Assembly (NCBI GenBank): GCA_016872125.1
Contig: VHBD01000093.1
Location: 1 to 5,975 of the forward strand
Direction: 5' to 3'
Length of the DNA: 5,975 nt
From: Sphingomonadales bacterium
Lineage (GTDB): Bacteria; Bacteroidota; Bacteroidia; UBA7662
Of the stretch, positions 1 through 5,846 are shown one piece after another; positions within the stretch are counted from its first letter, which is position 1, and every line of letters starts with the position of its first letter. A program made the position numbers and the translations under genes. The notes under the pieces were generated by a model. That model did no database searches. It saw nothing but the letters and a program-made list of their open reading frames with translations, and was not told where the DNA came from.

Positions 1-2156
1 CCTGCCAAAGCGGTTTGATCCCTTTGCAATCGGTGACATTCCAAGTGGACATGACGGGCCTCACCGTAAGTTCCAACGGTGTTCACATTGCGGGTTCCTT
101 CCAAGGTTGGAATCCTGCCGGTACACCGATGACCCCTGCGGCTCATAACGGTAATATCTACACCTATACCACCAACCTTCCTCTTGGAGATGTGGTGGAG
201 TGGAAATACATTAATGGCAATAGCTGGGGTTCCGAAGAATTTGTACCAGGTGCGTGCGCTATCAATGGCCAAGGCGGCGGTAACCGCTCGCATACCGTTG
301 TTGTCGGCAACAATATCCTATCGCCCGTTATGTTCGGTTCATGCTCCGTCTTTACTCCTGTTCCTGTTAATGTAACCTTCATGCTCAGTATGCAGGGTAT
401 CACGGTAAGTCCGAATGGTGTGTACATTGCAGGCTCTTTCCAAGGTTGGAACCCATCAACGTCAGCGCTAACCCAGGATCCACAAAATCCCAGCGTTTGG
501 TCTTATACCCACAACGGTTTGATGTCCGGTGATACCATTTATTATAAGTTCATCAACGGTAACTCTTGGGGTAATGACGAATCGGTTAGCGGTTCATGTG
601 CTTTCCCTGGAAGTAATAATCGTTACTTGATTGTTCCATTGGTGAACACCACCTTGGGTCTTGTTGGATTCGGTTCATGCTCGGCGTCCAATCCGATTAT
701 TACGTTCCGTGTCAACATGACAGGACTTACCATCGACTCCGCCGGTGTTGGTATTGCCGGTACGTTGAACGGTTGGAATCCTGCCTCAACCCGTATGACC
801 CAGGATCCAACCGATCCTAATATTTGGACCTATTCCACGCCATTGGCAACAGGGACTACCGTCCTTTATAAATTCATTAACGGTGCTGCATGGGGTCAGG
901 ATGAAATCCTGATGGACTCAACATGTGGTCAACCCAACGGCTTCGGTTCTTACAATCGCCGTTATGTGGTTCCCGCGTTACCCACGACTTTGCCTGCGGT
1001 TGCTTTCGGTTCTTGTAACCCACCTGCCCCCGTTTTGGCCAATTTGAGTGGTCGTTTTACCTACAACAACACCGCCAACACTCCAATGACCAATTCCGTT
1101 GTTCAATTGATGAGCGGCACAACCATCGTGGCTACCGACAGTACCGATGCTTTGGGTGATTACCTCATCACGGGCGTTGCTCCAGGTTCCTATACGTTGA
1201 GTGGTGTTACCAGCAAGGCTTGGGGTGGTGTAACCGCATCGGATGCCCTTCTTGCGACTCGTCACGTCGTGGGTACGGTTATCCAAACAGGTCTTCGCCT
1301 GAAAGCTTGCGATGTCAACAATTCCAACTCTGTAACTTCCGGGGATGCCTTGTTGATCAACCGTCGTTTTGCCGGCTCATTGACCTCTTTCAATGTTGGT
1401 AATTTTGCCTACGGTAGCCCAGCCGTTACGGTTGGTTCGGCCAACGTAACACAGAACCTTCAAGCGATTTGTTACGGCGATATCAACGGCTCATACACTC
1501 CAAACGTGAATACCCGCAACAGTACCGTGGCCCTTGTGGATGCTGGTCTTGTAAACGGTGATATTCTAGCCGTTTCATCGGACAGGAACTTGGAGCTTGG
1601 CTCAGTTTCTCTGGTTCTGAATATCCCTGCCGGTGTTACGGTGCGTGATGTTCGTTCCAAACTCCATGGAGGTCAACTGGATTATCAGATTTCCGGAAAC
1701 CAGGTCCGCTTGGGATGGTACAACACGGAAGGTATGACTGTTGTGGCCGGTCAGGAATTGGTTGAATTGGTTCTTAGCAGTAGCCGTAACGTGAACGCCT
1801 CCGAGTGGATCCTTGGTTCTGAAACCGAACTAACCGACGGTTGGGCTGAAGCATACAGCGGTGCTGCGCTACGCATTCCTTCCTTGAAGGCCAATGCAAG
1901 TACCTTAAGCATTTACCCGAATCCTGTAGTGAATCATTTGGGCATTCGCTTGCCTCTGCAGGCTTCTGCCAAGGTTCAGGTGGAGGTGCTCGATGCCACC
2001 GGTCGTGTTGTATCCTTCAACGCATTTGATGCCTCCGCTGGTGAATTTGCTCAGCAAATTTCCTTGGAAGGCCTTGCCAAAGGCCAATACATGATTCGTG
2101 TCATTGAACAAGGCGCTCAAGGACAGGTATTGCACAATGCCCGTTTTGTTCGCTAA
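1..2156 (+). CDS. Multi-modular secreted glucan-binding-like protein with dockerin-like, cohesin-like and T9SS sorting domains (5' end missing)
   Basis: The frame is open to the left edge, so this is a 3' fragment. Residues are numbered from the TTG at nt 15, which is probably not the true start. In order: three about 105-residue E-set modules (6-110, 119-222, 228-334) resembling the AMPK-beta/CBM48 glycogen-binding fold (GSFQGWN, then a K-F/Y-I-N-G-x-x-W-G motif); a carboxypeptidase-regulatory-like beta domain (about 342-400); a dockerin-like stretch (about 402-497: GGVTASDALL, then DVNNSNSVTSGDALLINRR, then GDINGSYTP); a cohesin-like beta-sandwich (about 503-623, moderate confidence); and a T9SS type A sorting domain (about 630-713, opening LSIYPNPVVN and ending in a basic NARFVR). 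From family knowledge, T9SS cargo is exported by Sec (the signal peptide would lie upstream of the window), crosses the outer membrane, and is released or fixed to the surface. No catalytic domain is visible, so an adhesin or scaffold role is inferred. The missing N-terminus could hold an enzyme such as an amylase or glucanase. Confidence 0.9.
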   Translation, partial: CQSGLIPLQSVTFQVDMTGLTVSSNGVHIAGSFQGWNPAGTPMTPAAHNGNIYTYTTNLPLGDVVEWKYINGNSWGSEEFVPGACAINGQGGGNRSHTVVVGNNILSPVMFGSCSVFTPVPVNVTFMLSMQGITVSPNGVYIAGSFQGWNPSTSALTQDPQNPSVWSYTHNGLMSGDTIYYKFINGNSWGNDESVSGSCAFPGSNNRYLIVPLVNTTLGLVGFGSCSASNPIITFRVNMTGLTIDSAGVGIAGTLNGWNPASTRMTQDPTDPNIWTYSTPLATGTTVLYKFINGAAWGQDEILMDSTCGQPNGFGSYNRRYVVPALPTTLPAVAFGSCNPPAPVLANLSGRFTYNNTANTPMTNSVVQLMSGTTIVATDSTDALGDYLITGVAPGSYTLSGVTSKAWGGVTASDALLATRHVVGTVIQTGLRLKACDVNNSNSVTSGDALLINRRFAGSLTSFNVGNFAYGSPAVTVGSANVTQNLQAICYGDINGSYTPNVNTRNSTVALVDAGLVNGDILAVSSDRNLELGSVSLVLNIPAGVTVRDVRSKLHGGQLDYQISGNQVRLGWYNTEGMTVVAGQELVELVLSSSRNVNASEWILGSETELTDGWAEAYSGAALRIPSLKANASTLSIYPNPVVNHLGIRLPLQASAKVQVEVLDATGRVVSFNAFDASAGEFAQQISLEGLAKGQYMIRVIEQGAQGQVLHNARFVR
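30..344 (+). repeat. Glucan-binding-like module, copy 1
   Basis: First complete copy of the tandem protein module. It has VTFQVDMTGLTV, IAGSFQGWNP, WKYINGNSWG and a closing FGSC. Trp32 and Trp71 align with the two tryptophans that contact glycogen in the AMPK beta subunit (Trp100 and Trp133 of beta-1). Cys81 and Cys110 recur in every copy and may form a disulfide. The similarity is seen by eye; binding of starch, glycogen or beta-glucan is inferred. Confidence 0.75.
369..680 (+). repeat. Glucan-binding-like module, copy 2
   Basis: Second copy, the closest to copy 1. The stretch TTCCAAGGTTGGAA is identical at nt 99-112 and 438-451. It retains YIAGSFQGWNP, YKFINGNSWG, both key tryptophans (Trp145, Trp185) and the cysteine pair (Cys195, Cys222). 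It is about three residues shorter than copy 3 because the loop after the first cysteine is shorter. Confidence 0.75.
696..1016 (+). repeat. Glucan-binding-like module, copy 3
   Basis: Third copy, more divergent at the first motif (IAGTLNGWNP instead of GSFQGWNP) but with the same tryptophans (Trp254, Trp293), the YKFING motif and the cysteine pair (Cys304, Cys334). It shares ACCCAGGATCCA with copy 2 (nt 472-483 and 798-809), which supports tandem duplication. A short proline-rich linker (PPAPV) then leads into the next domain. Confidence 0.72.
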
Positions 2157-2214
2157 TTAGCCTTGATTCAGGATACTGCAAAGAATCCGTGAACTTCAAG
2201 GAGATTAGATTCGA

Positions 2215-2244
2215 CCCCGGTTCCCTTTGGAGCCGGGGTTTTTT
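2215..2244 (+). terminator. Rho-independent terminator of the secreted-protein gene
   Basis: A 10-bp stem pairs 2215-2224 (CCCCGGTTCC) with 2229-2238 (GGAGCCGGGG), with one G-U pair, around the loop CTTT. Six T residues follow. It lies 59 bases past the stop codon and separates this gene from the rhodopsin transcript. Confidence 0.93.
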
Positions 2245-2362
2245 GTTGTTTATTTATGAGGATTTATCCACATTTTCATCGAAATACCATGTCTAAAGGC
2301 TCTTTAATGTGGGTTATCTCTCCTAAAGGATTTCATTATAAACTTTTTATGAATTGAAGCGT

Positions 2363-2370
2363 TATTCTTG
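2363..2370 (+). promoter_or_regulatory. Candidate Bacteroidota -7 promoter element for the rhodopsin gene
   Basis: TATTCTTG matches the Bacteroidota -7 consensus TAnnTTTG at all but one of its fixed positions and lies 22 bases before the ATG at 2393. That would give a short 5' leader. No convincing TTG/TTTG -33 element is seen at the expected spacing, so this is weak. The rest of the AT-rich gap from 2245 to 2392 shows no other recognisable element, and there is no Shine-Dalgarno sequence. Confidence 0.3.
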
Positions 2371-2392
2371 CATAAACCTTTAAACCAATTCT

Positions 2393-3166
2393 ATGGTACC
2401 AAGCAACACTCTTTTGATGGCATCTCTCCAGCCGGGAGACGTCACTGGGTTCACCTTCTTTGTGGGACTCATGGCCATGTTTGCCGCCTCGGTTTTCTTC
2501 TTTTTCGAAAGAAGTCAAGTAGATGGCAAATGGAAAACGTCACTTCTGGTTTCAGGATTGATCACCATGATTGCCGCAGCGCATTACTATTACATGCGCG
2601 ATTATTATCTCAATGCTTTGGCGCACAATGCCGCCGGAGGGTTGACCTCGGGTATGGAGGGGTTCATCAACCCGTCTCCTACGCAGTTCCGTTACATTGA
2701 CTGGACCTTGACGGTACCGTTGATGTGTGTAGAATTTTATCTCCTTCTGAAGCCATTCGGTGCAAAGCAGGGTCTTCTTTGGAAGATGATTGGTTACTCG
2801 GTGTTGATGCTCGTCGCCGGTTATATTGGCGAAGCAGTACAGCCTGAATCCACCATCTTGTGGGGTGTGATCTCCACCTTGGGCTGGGCAGGTATTGTTT
2901 ACGAAGCCACTGCCGGTTCCGTTGCATCAATGGCTCGTGAATCAGGTGATGCCAACCTCCAAAATGCAATCCGCCTTCTGCGCAATTTCGTGTTGGTAGG
3001 TTGGGCAATTTACCCCATCGGGTATATGTTGATGGATGGCAATTTGTTAGCGGCCTATAATGGCACCTTCAATATTGACTTGTTGTACAATATCGGTGAT
3101 GCAGTGAACAAAATTGGATTTGGCTTGGTCGTCTATCAAATGGCGATTACTGCTTCCAAGAAATAA
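2393..3166 (+). CDS. Proteorhodopsin-family light-driven proton pump
   Basis: This 257-residue protein has the length and seven-helix pattern of type I microbial rhodopsins. It binds retinal and moves protons out across the inner membrane. Helix C reads RYIDWTLTVPLMCVEFYLLL, so the pump triad is Asp103 (acceptor), Thr107 and Glu114 (donor), matching green proteorhodopsin D97/T101/E108 (DTE type, not the NDQ sodium or NTQ chloride type). His64 matches H75, and Asp236 and Lys240 (YNIGDAVNK) match the counter-ion D227 and Schiff-base K231. Met111 sits at the spectral tuning position (Leu105 in the green protein), predicting green absorption. Gly158 aligns with the fenestration glycine of xanthorhodopsin. 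The B-C segment is about 17 residues longer than in green proteorhodopsin. The ATG at 2393 is used; Met9 (nt 2417) is an alternative start. There is no clear cleavable signal peptide, and no retinal-synthesis gene lies in the window. Confidence 0.98.
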   Translation: MVPSNTLLMASLQPGDVTGFTFFVGLMAMFAASVFFFFERSQVDGKWKTSLLVSGLITMIAAAHYYYMRDYYLNALAHNAAGGLTSGMEGFINPSPTQFRYIDWTLTVPLMCVEFYLLLKPFGAKQGLLWKMIGYSVLMLVAGYIGEAVQPESTILWGVISTLGWAGIVYEATAGSVASMARESGDANLQNAIRLLRNFVLVGWAIYPIGYMLMDGNLLAAYNGTFNIDLLYNIGDAVNKIGFGLVVYQMAITASKK

Positions 3167-3194
3167 ATTATTGTTTAATTTATTTTGAACAGGG

Positions 3195-3225
3195 TAGCCC
3201 CTCCATCCGGAGGGGCTATTTTTTT
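3195..3225 (+). terminator. Rho-independent terminator of the rhodopsin gene
   Basis: A perfect 10-bp stem pairs 3195-3204 (TAGCCCCTCC) with 3209-3218 (GGAGGGGCTA) around the loop ATCC, followed by seven T residues. The T-tract overlaps the last two bases of the convergent GH16 stop codon (3224-3226). On the minus strand the hairpin is not followed by a U-run, so intrinsic termination of the GH16 transcript is doubtful, although the stem could protect its 3' end. Confidence 0.95.
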
Positions 3226-5080
3226 ATGGACGGTAGGAACCGTTCACATCCCCAGTCGCCAAAACCTTGATCAGAAGATTAGATTGTCCAACGTTGGTCA
3301 GTGAGACCGGAGTGGAATGGTAAACCCAATCTCCTGCCGCAAAAGAACTGATAGAACCGGAATATCGTAGGGCTATGTTGAGCGCATCATTCGCATTGAT
3401 AGCGCCGTTTGCATTAACATCAGCCGCAAGGATTGCCAAACCTTGCAGTGGCTGTACCTGAGCGAAATGCAAAGCAACCGCTAATGCGTCTGTTGCATTG
3501 AGGCCTCCATGGCTCTCTCGAATGATTGGAGTGCAGGAGTAGTTACCGGGCAATAAACCGTAAAACCCAAATCGTCCTTGATTGCTTAACGCAGTATCAT
3601 TTTGCCAACGGTTGTTTTGGCGAAGCAGGACTTTGCCATTTGAAATGGGGTCCAGGGTTGAATTATCGTAGCAAATTCGGCCACGTAATTGCAAAGGCCC
3701 TTGCAGGTCAAGACTATCTTGGTAAATACGGATATAATCAATTTGTAAACTGTCCGCTTGAAATTGTGATGCAGATCCGTTGAGCATGGCTACATTGAAG
3801 AGCAAATATTGAGGGGCATCAAAGGGCCAATTGCTTGAGTTTCTGGGGTTGGGTTGGTACGTATACAGGGTTTGCCCATTAATGGAAAACGTAAGGCGGT
3901 TGGGTTGCCAGTCCAAGCTGTAAATCTGAAATTGTTGTCCCGCACCAGGGATTCTTCGGGTTGCTGTATGGATGGTTGCCCCAAAGCTTGAAGGGGTGTG
4001 GATGCTGCTATGAATGATTTCAGGATTACTGCCCCAATGTTCCATAATGTCGATTTCACCGCAAGCAGGCCATCCGCTGCTCGCGTATCCTTGTTGTTCC
4101 CAGTAGGCTCCAGGTTCTTGTACATTCCGCCCAAGCATCCAAATTGCGGGCCAAGTTCCGGCGGACATCGGAATGCGGGCTCTGCATTCTATTCGTCCGT
4201 ACCGAAAACTAAATTTGGAGTTGAGTCTCGCCGAGGTAAAAGCCTTGGTGATTCCTTGTTGGGTAAATTGTTCTCTTCGGACAACCAAGTTGAGCGTTCC
4301 GTCCTTCACATAGGCATTGCGCGGCTGATTCGTATAATGTTGGATCTCGTTGTTGTACCAACTTGTTCCGTTAGGAAGGAGGGTTTGTGCAAACCATTTG
4401 TTGGTATCAATCGGTCCATTCGTTTCGAATTCATCGCTCCATACGAGGGTGTTTGAGGTGTTGGTATAGCCTAGGGTATCGTACACAAAATCGTCCAGGT
4501 AGGCCAAGACTTGATCGTTGTTGTTCTCCCCGTTGATTTGTAAAACAACCCGGTTGAAGTCGTTTCGATTCAAGGGTGACCCTGAGTTTGGGTTGAGATT
4601 GATCCAGGGATCTCTACGAAAGTCGAATTGGACTTCTTGCCATTGGTTGAGGCCCAAAGGCTGGATGATTTCACATTGGGTGCTCCAGGGTGTGGCTGAT
4701 CCGTTGTTTTGGAGTTTAAGGGAAATTCTGGGCGTTTGATTGCCCGTTGTCCCATTGGATGGGATATAGATCTTGAGTCTGAATCTCGAATGAACATTCA
4801 AAGGAAAATTACCAGGAATATCAAAACGCACGTTGGCGTATTGACCTCCTTGGTCATGGTATCGAAGGACATTCGCTGAAGGGTTTACCGCGTTGGGATT
4901 GGGGTTAGGGAAAGGCCTTTGCAGGGTGCATTGATCTGCATACCAGGTGGTGATTGTGCCGTTTCCCTCGAAGGAATCCCCCACCACGTGCACCGATTGC
5001 CCGCTAATTCCTTGAGCATAAGCGAAGAATTGGTATGCATAAAGGATGCCCAATCTTTTGAATCCCTTTGTGGACATCAT
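3224..5080 (-). CDS. GH16 beta-glucanase (laminarinase-like) with N-terminal jelly-roll module and C-terminal dockerin-like module
   Basis: A secreted endo-beta-glucanase, probably cutting beta-1,3-glucans such as laminarin. Numbering is from the ATG at 5080 (618 residues). A signal peptide (K-R, then a hydrophobic stretch ending AYA at 20-22) is followed by a jelly-roll, CBM4/9-like module (about 29-202, ending YLDDFVYD). The GH16 domain (about 210-455) opens LVWSDEF and includes WYNNEIQHYT, TWPAIWML and the catalytic GEIDIMEHWG, with nucleophile Glu342, Asp344 and acid/base Glu347 (ExDxxE, GH16_3-like). The tail (about 467-618) is a regulatory-like plus dockerin-like module (GGLNATDAL, DVNANGAINANDAL, GDVNGSYRP) homologous to that of the first protein in the window. 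The protein stops there, with no T9SS sorting domain. It probably forms an operon with the small gene upstream. A TTG at 5098 overlaps that gene's stop as TTGA and is the alternative start; the ATG is preferred because it places a shorter n-region before the signal peptide. Substrate within GH16 is not settled. Confidence 0.95.
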   Translation of the reverse strand: MMSTKGFKRLGILYAYQFFAYAQGISGQSVHVVGDSFEGNGTITTWYADQCTLQRPFPNPNPNAVNPSANVLRYHDQGGQYANVRFDIPGNFPLNVHSRFRLKIYIPSNGTTGNQTPRISLKLQNNGSATPWSTQCEIIQPLGLNQWQEVQFDFRRDPWINLNPNSGSPLNRNDFNRVVLQINGENNNDQVLAYLDDFVYDTLGYTNTSNTLVWSDEFETNGPIDTNKWFAQTLLPNGTSWYNNEIQHYTNQPRNAYVKDGTLNLVVRREQFTQQGITKAFTSARLNSKFSFRYGRIECRARIPMSAGTWPAIWMLGRNVQEPGAYWEQQGYASSGWPACGEIDIMEHWGSNPEIIHSSIHTPSSFGATIHTATRRIPGAGQQFQIYSLDWQPNRLTFSINGQTLYTYQPNPRNSSNWPFDAPQYLLFNVAMLNGSASQFQADSLQIDYIRIYQDSLDLQGPLQLRGRICYDNSTLDPISNGKVLLRQNNRWQNDTALSNQGRFGFYGLLPGNYSCTPIIRESHGGLNATDALAVALHFAQVQPLQGLAILAADVNANGAINANDALNIALRYSGSISSFAAGDWVYHSTPVSLTNVGQSNLLIKVLATGDVNGSYRP

Positions 5081-5094
5081 GCTTGTTATGGTCT

Positions 5095-5589
5095 TCAAGG
5101 GGTGCGCACGGGCCTAACCTTGATGGGCATGAGTTTGCGTGTTGGATGCTTCTCTCTACTTAAGAAATACATGACCCAGGCATTGGTCGCATCCACTTCT
5201 TGGTTACTCCAATAGCCTAAAGGATAGAAATTTCCCTGGCCTTGAAGGTGTAATTGATTATACATAGCATCCAACTCATCATTGGAGGGCAGCCGCCAGC
5301 CGTTGCCTAATTGTCCACACATTGTTTGCGCTTTCTTCCAGTCTACCCTGGTGGGTAAATCCTCATCGGCGACAACGATGTTTTGGCCATTTACTTGAAT
5401 GGTTAATCCAAATTTTGTTAGGGTATCAATTGGTGATGAATCGTTTTTGGGTTCATAGCAATGAGGAGAACCTGTATTATGATTCGGATCAAATCCGTAA
5501 AGGGTAGGGCTTATCAACAAAAAATATACACCAATAATCCAAACGTATCCGCAATTCAACCGAGTTTGATAAGGTTTGTTGAGTCGCAT
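5095..5589 (-). CDS. Small exported DUF1566/FISUMP-like (C-type-lectin-fold) protein
   Basis: This 164-residue protein has a basic N-terminus and a hydrophobic segment (WIIGVYFLLISPTLYG, about 17-32) that fits a signal peptide or membrane anchor. The mature part carries the pattern of the DUF1566/Lcl C-terminal and Fibrobacter FISUMP families: W84..A..MC..LGNGWRLPSNDEL (about 84-106), YWSNQEVDATNAWVMYF (126-142) and the closing KVRPVR (157-162). These domains share the sulfatase-modifying-factor/C-type-lectin fold and occur on surface proteins, often in polysaccharide degraders; a biochemical role is not established here. Its ATG is at 5589, and its TGA stop abuts or overlaps the GH16 start, indicating co-transcription and possibly translational coupling. 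No Shine-Dalgarno sequence and no convincing promoter are seen in the 63 bases between it and the tRNA. Confidence 0.8.
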   Translation of the reverse strand: MRLNKPYQTRLNCGYVWIIGVYFLLISPTLYGFDPNHNTGSPHCYEPKNDSSPIDTLTKFGLTIQVNGQNIVVADEDLPTRVDWKKAQTMCGQLGNGWRLPSNDELDAMYNQLHLQGQGNFYPLGYWSNQEVDATNAWVMYFLSREKHPTRKLMPIKVRPVRTP

Positions 5590-5652
5590 TGTGCTGTGGA
5601 GGTGTTCGTGGTGTTTGGATGATTTGGGTAATACCCCCTGATACTATTGTCG

Positions 5653-5726
5653 CGGTCCCGTAGGGATTCGAACCCCAAACCTTCTGATCCGTAGTCAGAT
5701 GCTCTATCCAATTGAGCTACGGAACC
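5653..5726 (-). tRNA. tRNA-Arg (anticodon ACG)
   Basis: A complete 74-base cloverleaf reads on the minus strand. The acceptor stem pairs GGTTCCG with CGGGACC (one G-U) with discriminator G. The D arm contains GCTCAATTGGATAGAGC, the anticodon stem pairs TCTGA with TCAGA around the loop CTACGGA, and the T arm has GGTTCGAATCC. The anticodon ACG (plus-strand 5690-5692) decodes CGN arginine codons, presumably after A34 is changed to inosine. CCA is not encoded (CGA follows the discriminator), so it must be added afterwards. Confidence 0.97.
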
Positions 5727-5737
5727 TTCGAGCGTTG

Positions 5738-5745
5738 CAAATATA
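5738..5745 (-). promoter_or_regulatory. Candidate -7 promoter element for tRNA-Arg
   Basis: Read on the minus strand, TATATTTG matches the Bacteroidota -7 consensus TAnnTTTG at every fixed position. It ends 11 bases before the mature 5' end of the tRNA, which is right for a very short leader. A TTG -33 element is not obvious upstream. The element is one arm of a perfect inverted repeat at 5738-5753. Confidence 0.45.
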
Positions 5746-5753
5746 CATATTTG
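5738..5753. repeat. Perfect AT-rich inverted repeat in the tRNA-regulator divergent region
   Basis: CAAATAT and ATATTTG are 7-base perfect arms around a central AC. The left arm contains the -7 element read toward the tRNA. The right half (CATATTTG) is a near match to the same consensus read toward the helix-turn-helix gene. It could be overlapping divergent promoter elements, an operator, or chance in AT-rich DNA. Confidence 0.5.
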
Positions 5754-5846
5754 GCTATGGAGAGCAGGCTTTTTGAGGTGATTTGGAATGTTTTTTCTTA
5801 AATACTAAAAAAAACAGAAAAACTAATTAATTTAGCATTCGTTACG

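Noticed and set aside
15..17. TTG as the true start of the first protein
   Set aside because: The frame is open to the window edge and the codons before it (Cys-Gln-Ser-Gly) continue the linker seen between the modules, so the gene begins upstream.
2679..3008. 109-residue minus-strand open frame antisense to the rhodopsin
   Set aside because: The rhodopsin frame is unmistakable, with every functional residue present; the antisense frame has no recognisable features.
3167..3223. Frameshifted remnant of a T9SS domain after the GH16 stop
   Set aside because: The gap is only 57 bases and is largely a terminator hairpin; no frame resembles a sorting domain, which needs about 80 residues.
3526..3783. 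85-residue plus-strand open frame antisense to the GH16 tail
   Set aside because: Composition and lack of motifs fit a shadow of the real minus-strand gene.
3998..4456. 152-residue plus-strand open frame inside the GH16 gene
   Set aside because: It is antisense to the catalytic domain, shows no recognisable motif, and has no promoter or ribosome-binding signal.
5626..5636. Short palindrome GGGTAATACCC upstream of the DUF1566-like gene
   Set aside because: Arms are only 5 bases and no T-run or partner site is present; too short to call an operator or terminator.
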